A stretch of 64,000 nucleotides of DNA from Mauremys mutica (Eukaryota > Chordata > Testudines > Geoemydidae): the NCBI RefSeq assembly GCF_020497125.1, contig NC_059077.1, positions 35,229,340 to 35,293,339 on the forward strand, given 5' to 3'. This document shows, one piece after another, positions 49,224 through 60,111 of this stretch. Under the pieces are notes generated by a model that was not told the DNA's origin, ran no database searches, and saw nothing but the letters and a program-made list of their open reading frames with translations. Each line of letters begins with the position of its first letter. Position 1 is the stretch's first letter. The translations under genes and the position numbers were made by a program.

Positions 49224-49314
49224 AAATCCCATTTTCAAAAGTGACTTAGCACAGAAGTCCCATGGACTTGCAATGAGAGTTAAACTCTTAAATTCCTTTT
49301 TGAAAATGGGATTT
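49224..49314. repeat. Foldback repeat (AAATCCCATTTTCAAAAG arms)
   Basis: Bases 49224-49241 and 49297-49314 are reverse complements with one mismatch. A further outer copy of 'TTTTCAAAAGCGACTC' occurs near 49170. It resembles the abundant reptile foldback MITEs built on 'GATTTTCAAAAG'. Another trace is at 54315-54345. Confidence 0.6.
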
Positions 49315-49727
49315 CAGCTAAATAAGTCAGTCACTTTCTAAAATTCCCCACAGAATTTCTAGCTGTGTAAACACATGGGTAAGGTCATCACCCCACACTC
49401 TGGCCACTTTAAGCTGGGTAAAAGGACCAGAGTGGTTTAATGGGACTATAAAAATGCTAGTTCTGGCTGGAGGAGAATTTCCCTGGCACAGGAACTGCCA
49501 AAGACAGCTACAGGCTGCCTTCTGTAGAGCTGCTCACAAGCCCTGGTGTCAGAGGTAGGGCCACCCCAGAGCAGGCCGCCATGCAGCAATTCTGATCAAC
49601 GCTACTGTCAAAGGCTCCCACACCTATGTAAATTAGGCTGGGTCACACTACAGCCCATGGGGCAGCCCAGAATTGGAGGGTACAACCCTTTCTCCTGAGC
49701 TGCAAGTTTTGTGCTGAGGATCTAAGA

Positions 49728-50402
49728 CAGGGGTGGGCAAACTTTTTGGCCCAAGGGCCACATATGGGTATGGAAATTGTATGGCGGGCCATGAATGCTA
49801 ATGAAATTGGGGGTTGGAGTGCAGGAGGGGCTGAGGGTTCCGGGTGGAGGTGCAGGCTCTGGGGTGGGGCCAGAAATGAGGATCTCAGAGTTTGGGAGGG
49901 AGCTCCAGGCTGGGGGCAGGCGGTTGGTGGGGGGCTCCAGCTGGGGGTACAGGCTCTGGGGTGGGGCTGGGGATGAGGGGTTGGGGTGCAGGAAGGTGCT
50001 CTGGGCTGGGACCAAGGGGTTTAGAGGGCGGGAGGGGGAATCAGGGCAGGGGGTTGGGCATGGGAGCGGGTCAGGGGTGCAGGCTCCAGGTGGTGCTTAC
50101 CTCAAGCAGCTCCCGGAAGCAGCAGCACGTACCCCGTCTGTCTCCTACACAGAGGCACATCCAGGCAGCTCAGCATGCTGCCCCGTCCGCAGGTGCCGTC
50201 CCCCCCCCGAGAGCCCCTTGGCTGACCCTATGGAGAGGAGCCAGAGGGAGGACATGCTGCTGCTTCTGGGAGCCACGCAGAGCCACAACACACGCAGAGC
50301 GGGGCAAGCCCCAGACCCCACTCCCCGGCAGGAGCTTGAGGGCCGGATTAAAATGTCTGACAGGCCAGATGTGGCCCCCGGGCTGTAGTTTGCCCACCCC
50401 TG
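49728..50402. mobile_element. Non-autonomous hAT element (CAGGGGTGGGCAAACT ends) with minisatellite cargo
   Basis: A perfect 8-bp duplication ATCTAAGA flanks it (49720-49727 and 50403-50410). The ends CAGGGGTGGGCAAACT are perfect 16-bp inverted repeats. Bases 49800-50090 are a G-rich degenerate tandem repeat with 'GGGGTGGGGCTGGGGATGAG' units. Bases 50090-50290 are further cargo shared with 59009-59270. Open frames of up to 197 codons here come from the stop-poor repeat. Confidence 0.95.
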
Positions 50403-50410
50403 ATCTAAGA

Positions 50411-51559
50411 GATGCTTCACAGAATCTCGCCCACTTTTTCAGTTAGATCTCAAATCCCATCTACAGAAAAAACACTGTGCAAAGCTTGCAACTCTAGTGC
50501 AGTATAAGAAAAAGGCAAATAAAAGAGAACACACGAGTAAGGGTCATTGTTCCATTAACGAAATGTGCCTAAATGGGAGGTAGCCATTCGCCACAAGGAG
50601 AGGAATGATGCTTCTAACAGAATACTACAACAACAAGGAAAAGAAAAGTATTAGCATTAAAACAATATCCTATAGTTGTTAACCACATTCTTCCAGAACG
50701 AGCAAGAGGATTAGAGTTTTCCAGAATAACACATCTGATATTCTGATAAGATTCCAGAATAATTCACACAAATGATGATCCTAGCTGACTTGAATTTTCC
50801 ATGGTTAAACAAATGGAAAGAGTGAAATAACCACAAGGAGATGGTTACTGTATCAGTCAAATAAGTAGCCGCACTTTAAGATTGATTTATGAAAGACTGG
50901 CATTAAATAAGTTAACAGCTGCAATTTCATATTGAAATAATAGAGGATGAGTATTGGTAGAGCACAAAAGCATGTACACACACACTGAACAGTTATGAGA
51001 CAGGGACACAAATTCATCTGCATGTATGTTACCTGCTCACACACACTGTACAACATCTCCCTCCCAGTGTTCGAGAACTTCTGCCCAAGCAACAATTTGG
51101 CTTCATCTCTTTGCAACCTGCTTGCTGTAAACCATTTTTTGTCCCTTTCCTGCTAGTCAGAATTCATTCTAGAGACCCTGATCAAAAGAAACTAGAAGGT
51201 GAATGAGAGGCTTGTGAAAATTCATTGGGATACATTAAAAGGTAAAAATAAAATATTTACATCGTTCCATACGTATGCAGCAAACTGCAGTGTTTATGAG
51301 CGATGGCACCCTGAATGAACCACAGAAAAGATGAGGAAGCCACTCTTATAATCAGCTAGCTCAAGTGACAGGTCTGTGGCTTGAGAGAGAAAAGCCAGAG
51401 GTTCCAAGTCCAACTATTCATGAGTGAGTCATTAGTCTAATAATTCTGTCTGCTGCACATGGATTCTTTACAGATTGGTGTGTGACTGTTAGATTGCCAT
51501 GCCTATCAATTTCAGATGCTCAGGATGAGCTTCATCTAACTGGTGAGGAGTAAGTAATG
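50411..51559. other. Intergenic DNA, nothing recognised
   Basis: AT-rich, with no credible ORF or repeat. Confidence 0.6.
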
Positions 51560-52345
51560 TACTCAGTGTATCCCCGTGACCCTAAGCACCTGGTATTCAT
51601 GCCCTACATGCTATTGTAAAATCTTTGTACAAAATATGCCTTGTAAGATATCATTTGAAAACTAATAACTTGCTGCTGAACAACAACATGGTAAAATGCA
51701 TGTAACAACATAACAGATGAAGTTATACATTCCCCTTATAGGCTGTTGCTAGCACATGTTCAAGACCAGAGAGACTTGCCTAGGCAAAACAGATCTCAGC
51801 TAAACAAAGGAATGTGAGTTTGCCTCAATTTACATATAAGCAGTAAACAGGACCATTAAGACAGCAAGGGGAGGACGCTTTAGGAAAAAGAAGAATTTTC
51901 ATTTTAGCAAAAACTAGTGGGGAGGCGGGAAAACAGCATGGAGCTTCCCTCATCACAAAAATCTGTCACATTTCTCACATCTTCAATTAACTTTACTTTG
52001 AGGGATAACCTTCAGAAATATCCATTTCAAAGGTTCACTGGACTGTAAAAGAATGGACAGGAAACCCCAATTTCTCTCTTTCACCTAAGAAGACAAAGGA
52101 ACCAGCACTTTTGAGTTTCTAAAGGAGATCCTGACCCAGGGAAGGGGAGGGAGGAGGCCAGCCACTATCTTGCAGGAATATTGTGAGTGAACAAAGCCAT
52201 CTTGAACGAAGCCTGTACCTTGCTAGATTAAGTTTTAGATGTGTGTTTTCACTTTTATTTGCTTGTAACCTTTTCTAACTTTATTTCCTTTACTTGGCAT
52301 CACTTAACTTATGCCCTATTGTTAATACTTTTGTTTTATTTTTAC
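51560..52345 (+). mobile_element. Probable LTR remnant of an endogenous retroelement
   Basis: The block has the pattern of reptile retroviral LTRs as I recall them. It has a long moderately AT-rich U3-like part, then 'TTTATTTGCTTGTAACC', 'CACTTAACTTATGCCC' and an end near TTGTTAATA. No target duplication or coding region was found. Boundaries are approximate. Confidence 0.4.
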
Positions 52346-52937
52346 TAAAAACCAGCTCAGTGCAGTGTTTTCAGGAAAGATTGTATTTACCCCAGTTAAT
52401 ACACCAAGAACAGGAACACGTTACCAGCCTAATGCAAAATTGCTTATTACAGTCCTGGAGCCTTAAAATTCCTCTTATCCTGCAGGGTGACCTTGGTGGC
52501 AAAAATAGTGAGTTCTTGTAAAAGTCAGACAGCCTTTTTCTGCCTCACTGGAAGTGAACACTGTTACGCTGTATTGTTTATAACCCTCTAGATAAAGCCA
52601 GTTTCAAGAAAACTTCTGTTTAGAATCTAACCACTATACTGTTTTGCAGTTTCTCTAATCTTCTGATAGCTCTTCAAAAGCCTTAGCTTTGTAATCTGGC
52701 CTTGTAGGATTGAGGATTTGCCTCTATTACAGCCACTAATTGCACCACTAGAGAGGCACCGCCACTATTTTGCCCTGATTTCAGACAGGAGTAAGCTCCA
52801 TTGGTGCATATGGCAGCTTTGCTTGTCTACACTACACCAGTTGCAGTCATACTGATGATTGTATTTGGGGCAAATCACCACTTCAGACAAGGTCTTAGAA
52901 CAAAGTCTCCTTAGCGTGCTGCTGCTAACAAAACTAA

Positions 52938-53018
52938 TTAGTCCTGCTTTAAGTGCAAGGAACTGGATTACTGACCTACTGAGGTCTCTTCCAGTTCTGT
53001 ACTTCTATGATTCTATGA
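52938..53018 (+). mobile_element. CR1 LINE 3' tail
   Basis: The end 'TACTGAGGTCTCTTCCAGTT' and TTCTATGATTCTATG match the tail of the CR1 at 49047. Confidence 0.85.
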
Positions 53019-53288
53019 ATTTAAAAGTTTGTAGAAGACCTTGAGCTTTCTCTTCTTTGTTTTAATCTAAAAAAGAAATTTGAGGAAAAATTAGGACAAA
53101 CTTGAGCTAAAAGAAATACAAATTGCAAATCAGCTCTTACATGTTGAAAAGATGTCTTCCAACTGCCAAGGATTCAGAATGTGCAAAAGACAAAACCTGG
53201 TGTATATAAATAGAGGTGCTAAACATAAGATGCCAGAAAGTATTCTAGCACTGCATAAGAAGTTGATGATCTCACATGAAAATTACTC

Positions 53289-53362
53289 GGCCTAATTCTC
53301 TTCTCACACTGGTGTAAAGCAGGAGCAACTCCAGTGAAGCTAAAGAGGAGGATAATTAGGCC
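53289..53362. repeat. Small foldback element (GGCCTAATT arms)
   Basis: GGCCTAATT at 53289-53297 is the reverse complement of 53354-53362. The interior has 'CACTGGTGTAAA' and 'GCAACTCCAGTGAAG', typical of a common reptile foldback family also glimpsed at 10150-10260, 25490-25630 and 27230-27315. Confidence 0.5.
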
Positions 53363-55701
53363 TTTATCCCAAGTTCTGGGTACCTTAAATAGGTTATTTT
53401 AATGCTGGAGAAGGTGGAGAGAAGGAGACTGCTGGTCAGTAGGTGAGGTACTTGCTGTAGGATCTTAACTAAAGGCTAGTGAAACTAGATATTTCTTCTT
53501 TTGAAAAAGGGAAGACCCTACTAATACCAACACACAAACCAGAATTTAATATAAGAGGTTGTCTTGGATCCAGATCTCAAATTGTGTCAAACTTCAGGGT
53601 GTTTTAATTCCAGGGTTTTATTTGGCTCAATACACAGAAAAACCCAGTGTGAAATCCACATCCGGAATGCTGCCTTAGCCCCCACAAGTCAAGAACATGC
53701 AGAATGCAGGTTGTGGTTCAGGCTCATCTTCAAGACGGTAGGAAACTAGGTCAGGTACCAAAAAAAAAGTGGGGAGGAGAATCAAGCTAAATACTGGGGA
53801 AGGACTGGGCCCTAGAGACATGTAGGCAGCATTCTTAAAGAAAATGATATATGGTGGGAGGGTGCAGGAGGAACATTTTTTTTTCTCTCTTCAGTAATAC
53901 ATACAGTAAATGGCAAACAAATAAGAGCCTGGCAGGTGGTGAGCTGTAATCACTATTATAGACTGGCCAAAAATTGTACACATCCTAATACTTGTGACCC
54001 TGTCTCCCTCTTACACATCCTCTCCCCGCCCCCACCTACTTAATTGTCTCATCCACCTTGTTGTTTTTAAGCTCTCATTTTAAGCGACTCATTTATTTGT
54101 ACAATGCCTAACGCAGTGGGGCCCAATCCAGTTGAGGCCTTTAGATGTGACCACAAGTATAATCAATATTTATTATCATTGGTAGTGGTGGTGGTGAACA
54201 AAGTGATTCCTGCCCTAGGTATACGTCTCCAGACTGTACCATGATAGAATTACATTCTGTAAAGTTTCTGTCATCATGGAATTCAGCTTACTTGTGCAAT
54301 TTAGAGACTTTGGGTGGGATTTTCAAAAGCTTAGCGTTCACCTAACTGCAAATAGTAAAGCTCCCTTTGGACAAAGTTTACCTATCTGATGTGCTCAAGT
54401 TGGCTTTGCACCTTGTGCTGGTCCTCTTCCTATGGGTGAATTCCCCCCTTTAAGTAGTATGTTTAATAAAAGTGAAGCATAAATATAGCTATGGCAGGTT
54501 ACTCAACATGCTAAGCTTTTTTTGAAGAACTTGCCCACAGACACTGAAGTACTCTCTTCGGTGTCACCTAATGAGACACACAGGAGGTTAGACTAGATCT
54601 AATGGCCCCTTCTGTTAGTGGACCCTGTGGGGAAAATGAGTTTGAGGACCAAGCCATAAAGAATCCCTACCTCTACTTTGTGCATCTACAGAATTTCAGT
54701 TACCAAGTTGTCAGTCTCTCTACCCATCCTCTTTTTCTCACTGTCGGATTCACACTCTGCTTTGTAAGTGACACAGCAGCAAGATCCTACATTTAAAATA
54801 GGCATTTATGAATCACCTGCCATTCAGCTAAACATTCCAAAGACACTTTATATATAAGACAAGGTCCTGAAGAAACGCTACAATCTGAATAATCTCCCCA
54901 GATGCTATCCATGTCAAGCACTCAGAAAATGCTGCAGGTTCTTAGAATAGTGCAGTGTGGTTTAGACATGACCAAAATGTTTCCTCTCTCAGCCCTGTTT
55001 TTATTTTTTAGTCTTTGATACCTCCCGACCCCATTTTGAGAAGCACTAGTGAGAACTGACTGATACATGCCCAGTTTCTTACTTCTGCTTACTGAATTGG
55101 AAAACTTCAGAAGTTTTTCTGAGGTAGGAGCTATTAAAAGCTATAAAGATCAGATGCAGAGAAACTCACATGTCTTTAAAACGTGCAATTGTATATCACA
55201 GTTGTGTCACAAACTGTTTCAGCTTTCAGTTCTTTTTCATGTGGCAGCATTTAGACTACATGTCAGTGTTTAGAGAAAGCATCTCATGAATGAATTTGCT
55301 GTCATCAGTTAAAATCATGCCATAATTACTAAGCTTTAAAAAATACATTAAAAAAATTCTCTCTGCTACCAGTGTACAACCTCAAATTATATCAAAACAC
55401 ATATGTAAAACAATACCTCAGTTATTTAAAGGCTAACGTATGCATAGAGAGAGAGTTTATTGTAGATTGATCAGGTAGGTCGAGATCAGATGACAGAGTT
55501 GTTTTAACACAATGCCATGTTGGTTCCATCTGAGATTATCAGTAAGAGCTGATGAGATAAAATTTCAGTGTTTACTCCCAAAATTCCTGCTATTTCAAAC
55601 AGGAGCCCACCTTTCCAGGGTAGTGGACTCAGGGACAGTGGGGACACACAAATTCTAAAAAGAGAGTCTGGTGAATTCAGCCCTGTGCAGGGGGTTAGCA
55701 C
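53363..55701. other. Intergenic DNA with small CR1 and MIR-like traces
   Basis: A CR1 tail ('GGTTAGACTAGATCTAATGG') lies at 54575-54616 on the + strand, and an old repeat trace at 54080-54180. I recognise nothing else. Confidence 0.55.
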
Positions 55702-55961
55702 CAGAGCCAGCTCCAGGCATCAGCGAACGAAGAAGGTGCTTGAGGCGGACAATGGAAAGGGGCGGCACATCCGGGTCTTCGGCGGCAATGCGGTGGCGGG
55801 TCCCTCAGTCCCTCTCTGACCGAAAGACCTGCCGTTGAATTGCTGCCGAGGAATGAAGCAGCGCAGTTGAGCTGCTGCCGAAGTGCCGCCCGATTGTGGG
55901 TTTTTTGTTTTTTTGCCTCGCTTCGCTGCTTGTGGTGGCAAAAAAGCCTGAGCCGGCCCTG
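55702..55961. mobile_element. Non-autonomous hAT-type element, family B copy 2
   Basis: A perfect 8-bp duplication GTTAGCAC flanks it (55694-55701 and 55962-55969). The ends CAGAGCCAGCTCCAGGC and (inward) CAGGGCCGGCTCAGGC are inverted repeats. The layout, with a right end of GGCAAAAAAGC next to the terminus, matches 15724-15973. Confidence 0.93.
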
Positions 55962-56359
55962 GTTAGCACAAGGCCCATGCTCCACTTTAAGTCCCACTTA
56001 TTTTTCATATTTCATCCATTTATATTCATGCCAGTCTATACTGATTTTTTAGGAAACACAGATTTGTTTATAATTAAGCAAGAGGAATAACAGAGATGGG
56101 GTTCAGATTAGGACATGAAACTGCTCTTTAGCCCGAGTATCTACTTATTTATTTTAAAACAAAAAAACTTAAGTTTTTCCTCATGACTCACTTAAACTTT
56201 GTGGCACTAATCTTTGCTTGCTTCCTTTTCCATCCCCCAGGAACACATGATGCAGGAGCCCTTAGCAGCACCTCTAGGTGTGTCTGGTCTAAAAAGGCCC
56301 CCACCTAAGGAGAAGGAGAACTGACCATTACTAATGCTAGTGAGGAATGGGTATACCCC

Positions 56360-57090
56360 TTGATACCATTAGGTGTTAGTGTAAACAGCTCTGTCTCCGT
56401 TCCTGTGGGTGCGACATGGGGGTACAGCCACATTAACACGAATGCTTGTACCTGGGAGATGGGCATTGGTTATTCCTGCACCACCAAGGTTACTGAAGGG
56501 CCTCACATCTGTCTAAATGCAGATCAAAGTAAATACCATTAGTCTCCAGAAAAGTGATGATAAGCATTCAGTTATGGTACTTGTTGATAACAGTTGTTTG
56601 TGCATTAGAAGCTGGTGCACAAACTTTCTGATAAATTTTTTTACTATGTGAGTCCCGATTCCCCATAATAATCTGTGTTTATGCTCCATTTATGCTACTA
56701 AGGGATGTGACATTGACTTTGTATTAAAGAATGTTACACTTCAGGATGTGCATGTCTCCTATGTGCTGTATAAGCACGTAGAGCCTGTGAATCTGGGTGT
56801 CACTGTATCTTTATTGAGGCAATTAATGAAACACCCAGAATTAAGGCAACACTTTAAAGAGTTAGAGCAACGGGGCAAGAATGTCATGATGATAGTACAT
56901 CATCCCACAGAGAAAACAGAGAAGATTCTTAAGAGAGTACAAGAGAGACGGCCTGTGCACACTGGTGGGAAAGGTTTTTGGTTTTTTGTTTTTTGTTTTT
57001 GTTTTTTCTCTGGTCCCACAAGCCTTAGAGAAGCGTGGAGTATTTTAGTTCACCCCTTGGTAGTAATTTTGATTATACAGTTTATTACAA
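56360..57090 (+). pseudogene. Retroviral envelope-like remnant
   Basis: One open piece (56360-56542) is cysteine- and asparagine-containing, like part of a glycosylated ectodomain. Another (from 56748) has a long charged helical stretch. After a T/G-rich interruption near 56985-57010, a hydrophobic segment at about 57040-57090 could be the transmembrane span. That order, ectodomain then helix then membrane span next to an LTR, is the basis of the call. It is broken by stops and frame changes, cannot encode a full protein, and resembles no single genus strongly enough for me to name it. Confidence 0.4.
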
Positions 57091-57096
57091 TCACCT

Positions 57097-57442
57097 TTCA
57101 GAGGGGTAGCCGTGTTAGTCTGGATCTGTAAAAGCAGCAAAGAGTCCTGTGGCACCTTATAGACTAACAGACGTTTTGGAGCATGAGCTTTCGTGGGTGA
57201 ATACCCACTTCGTCAGATGCATGTAGTGGAAATTTCCAGGGGCAAGTATATATATGCAAGCAAGAAGCAAGCTAGAGATAACGAGGTTAGTTCAATCAGG
57301 GAGGATGAGGCCCTGTTCTAGCAGTTGAGGTGTGAAAACCAAGGGAGGAGAAACTGGTTTTGTAGTTGGCAAGCCATTCACAGTCTTTGTGAACTGAAGT
57401 CAGTTCATCTGCAAATTTGACACCATCAGCTCAGGATTAAAC
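57097..57442 (-). mobile_element. Penelope-like element (PLE) 3' end with terminal inversion
   Basis: On the minus strand 57391-57310 encodes KDCEWLANYKTSFSSLG..., the C-terminal tail of the PLE ORF. Non-coding sequence follows, then a hammerhead-like core (57179-57216) and a tail ending at 57097. The last 52 bases (57391-57442) lie in the opposite orientation. On the + strand they encode QFICKFDTISSGLN, which belongs just before KDCEWL. The copy matches 59650-60195 in protein: AELELICKLDTINCGLNKDWEWLGHY there corresponds to the two halves here. PLEs are retroelements whose RT is followed by a GIY-YIG nuclease. Confidence 0.85.
57179..57216 (-). ncRNA. Hammerhead-ribozyme-like core in PLE tail
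   Basis: The minus strand reads CTGACGA, an extra A, stem II GTGGGT/ACCCAC with a 4-nt loop, GAAA, then a 3-bp stem III (AGC/GCT with loop TCAT, the first A-T being the standard 15.1-16.1 pair) and C at the cleavage position. This fits the hammerhead consensus apart from the one extra A and a weak, unproven stem I. Hammerheads are known in PLE terminal repeats. Activity here is inferred, not shown. Confidence 0.5.
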
Positions 57443-58200
57443 AATAAGGTGTTTATTCTAAAACAGGGTTCAAGGTATACTTGTAGGCCAGCAGTTTAAA
57501 AGAGACAAGAATGTAGTGACAGTGATAAGACAAGCCGTCATGTTGCATGGGACATAGGAGGGGCATGTAGGGCCAATTCCTAAATTGCCATTTTGTTTTA
57601 CAAAGGTTGTTGCTGGTTTGGCCTCCATGTTGGGACCCCTTCTTGTTTAAGTCTGCAGGAACTGTTCGTGTAACAAGTGTAATCGGTCTAGAGACCGGTA
57701 GTTATCTGAGGACTGAACACCCAGCACTCGGGCTATCTGCCCCAGTGCAGTCCAATACTGACCTGAGCTGAGATGTCAAGTCATGACCAGAAGAGAAGAC
57801 CAGAAGACCTACTTACCTGTTATTCTTGATCATTCCTGATTTCCTGCGCTGTTCCTGTGTGTTCCCGAGTTCCTGGTTCCTGTCTTCTCTGTCATGTTAC
57901 TGAGTCCTTGCGTGATCCTGTCCTGTTCCTTGTTCATCGGTGACATGGTGATGTATTAGTTTTCTTGATTTATTGTATACTTATCAACCACCTGTATTGT
58001 TTGGGGTCCTTGGCTTCAGGCCAATTTGTCTGTTTAACATCCGAGTGCTTTACTGTTTGTTCCCTGTTATTGGTTGTGGGGTCCTTTGTTTAATAAACCT
58101 TGTTCTGTTTGTACCTTTACATTTGCCTCCTAGTACTTTAAGAGTCATTATCACCACCGTGATAGATACGGGAAGGGGGGGGGGAATCTGTACTGGGAGG

Positions 58201-58649
58201 GAGTTTAAGGGCAAATACTAGTTCTCTATGCTATTGACCTGTGAGAGGGTTTGTGTTTTAGTAGTGATCTGCCTAGCCAGTTAGAATCAGCAGCAGCAGA
58301 CAGACAGTATGGGGGGTTGTGTGAAAGTGAGCCAGTCAAGACCGTTCCTTCACCTCCCAGACCCAAACAAATATAAAGTTTCCGTGGGTTTGGCTACAAT
58401 GTACAGTTAACCCAGGTGATTGGCACCCAGGTTAGTATAGCCTAGGGGTGTGCATCTCAACTGCAAATCCTACCCATGTTACCATAGCCTTGCTGTTTCT
58501 CTTTCACCTGAGTGCACCTGGCGGGGCATAACCCATGGTTCTCTGTGCTGAGATGCTCTAGGATTCTTTCACAGTCAACTGGTGGGAGAATTAATTTACC
58601 CTTGAAGGGAACTGTGGGAAGGCACTAGAGGAAGATTATCCTCATTACA
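58201..58649. other. Intergenic DNA, possibly an old transposon remnant
   Basis: Fragments such as '...TAACCCAGGTGATTGGC...' recur weakly after the hAT (59387-59560), suggesting one older element split by it. I could not define ends. Confidence 0.4.
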
Positions 58650-59386
58650 TAGGGTTGCCAACTTTCTAATTGCACAAAACCGAACATCCTTGCCCCGCCC
58701 CTGCCCTTTCTCCAAGGCTCCGCCCCCATTCACTCCATCCCCCCCTCCCTCTGTCGCTCGCTCTCCCCCACCCTCACTCACTTTCACCTGGACGGGGCAG
58801 AGGTCTGGGGTGCAGTAGGGGGTGAGGGCTCTGGCTGGGGGTTCAGGCTCCAGGCTGGGGCAGCGGATTGGAGTGTGGGAGGGGGTGAGGGTTCTGGCTG
58901 GGGTCCCAGGCTCTGCGGTAGGGCTGGGGATGAGGGGTTTGGAGTGCAGGAGGGGGCTCTGGGGTGGGGCAAGGGATTGGGGTGTAGGGGGGGATTTGGG
59001 GTGGGGGCTCCAGCCAGGTGCCGCTTACCTTAGGCGGCTCCCAGAAGCAGCTGGCATGTCCAACTCCTAGGCTGAAAGGCCAGGTGGCTCTGTGTGCTGC
59101 CCACTCCCGCAGGCACTTCCCTGCAGCTCCCATTGGCCATGGTTCCTGGCCAATGGGATCTGTGGAGCTGCTGCTGGCACTTGGTGCGGGGCAGCGCCTG
59201 GAGCCCCTGTGGCCACCCCTGTGCCTAGGAGCCAGACATGCTGGCTGCTTCTGGGAGCCATGCGGAGCCAGGGCAGGCAGGGAGCCTGCCTTAGCCCAAC
59301 GGCCTGGTCAGCAGTGCTGACTGGAGCTGACAGGGTCCCTTTTCGACTGGGCATTCCAGTCGAAAACTGGATGCCTGGCAACCCTA
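58650..59386. mobile_element. Non-autonomous hAT element (TAGGGTTGCCA ends) with minisatellite cargo
   Basis: Flanks TCATTACA (58642-58649) and TCACTACA (59387-59394) agree at 7 of 8. The ends TAGGGTTGCC are perfect inverted repeats. Bases 58800-59010 hold the same G-rich degenerate tandem repeat as 49800-50090. Bases 59009-59270 continue with cargo shared with that element. Open frames are stop-poor repeat artefacts. Confidence 0.93.
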
Positions 59387-59656
59387 TCACTACAGCATGA
59401 ACGGGTTCCAGCCCAGTCTGTAACCTACACTCCTAGCTGGGTCCAAGCTTCAATCTCCTCCAAACCCATATGAGAAGCCTTTTTGTGTGGATGGCAGTGG
59501 GGTTTGGGCTAAAACCAGGGTTAACTGTGAAGTGAAGACATACCCCATAAGAGAGCACACTGTGTGTGTCTCCTGTGTGATCACAAAATGGCTGACAGTC
59601 TCTGCAAACAGCACAGTCCTTAGAGATTTAAAGCAATGTTTGAGCACTTAAAAAGA

Positions 59657-59914
59657 CAATGCCAGTCTCTACGCAAAAGAATAAATGGACACAAATCTGA
59701 CATCAGGAATCATAACATTCAAAAACCAGTGGGAGAACACTTCAACCTTCCTAACCACTCAGTGACAGACTTGAAGGTGGCAATTTTGCAACAAAAAAAC
59801 TTCAAAAACAGACTCCAAAGAGAGACTGCTGAACTTGAATTAATATGCAAACTAGATACCATTAACTGTGGTCTAAATAAAGACTGGGAATGGTTGGGTC
59901 ATTACACCAATTGA
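59657..59914 (+). pseudogene. PLE ORF C-terminus: GIY-YIG-like nuclease remnant
   Basis: The frame encodes SLRKRINGHKSDI, then EHFNLPNHSVTDLKVAIL, then ETAELELICKLDTINCGLNKD and stop. In PLEs this is the second half of the GIY-YIG endonuclease domain. The SLRxRxxxHK arginine-rich helix, the EHF...HSxxDLKV segment and the E...F/LDT end are its conserved pieces, and the E of RETAELE sits where the catalytic acid is expected. The GIY and YIG strands and the reverse transcriptase are missing because of 5' truncation. The domain nicks DNA to prime integration in intact elements; this copy cannot act. The apparent Met at 59636 is outside the homologous part. Confidence 0.8.
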
Positions 59915-60111
59915 ATCTATTTCCCTATGTTAAGTTCTCCTCACACCTTCTATGGGCCATCTTAATTATCACTTCAAAAAGTTTTTTTTCCTCCTGCTAA
60001 TGATAGCTCATCTCAATTGCTTAGACTCTGCCTGTTGGTATGCATACTTCCACCTTTTCATGTTCTCTGTATGTATAAATATCTCCTGTCTGTGTGTTCC
60101 ATTCTATGCAT

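Larger units (their letters stand above)
56241..58200 (+). mobile_element. Endogenous retrovirus remnant: envelope-like 3' part and 3' LTR, split by a PLE
   Basis: Bases 56241-57090 carry envelope-like coding pieces in more than one frame (see 56360-57090). A regulatory-looking segment follows and ends in an LTR-like R/U5 with AATAAA at 58092-58097 and a GT/T-rich downstream stretch. A PLE copy (57097-57442) lies between the envelope part and the LTR-like part. No gag, protease or polymerase is present, and the LTR borders are not defined. The retroviral lineage is not assigned. Confidence 0.5.

Noticed and set aside
49795..50446. Overlapping 197- and 184-codon plus-strand frames
   Set aside because: They lie inside the hAT at 49728-50402 and come from its stop-poor G-rich tandem repeat.
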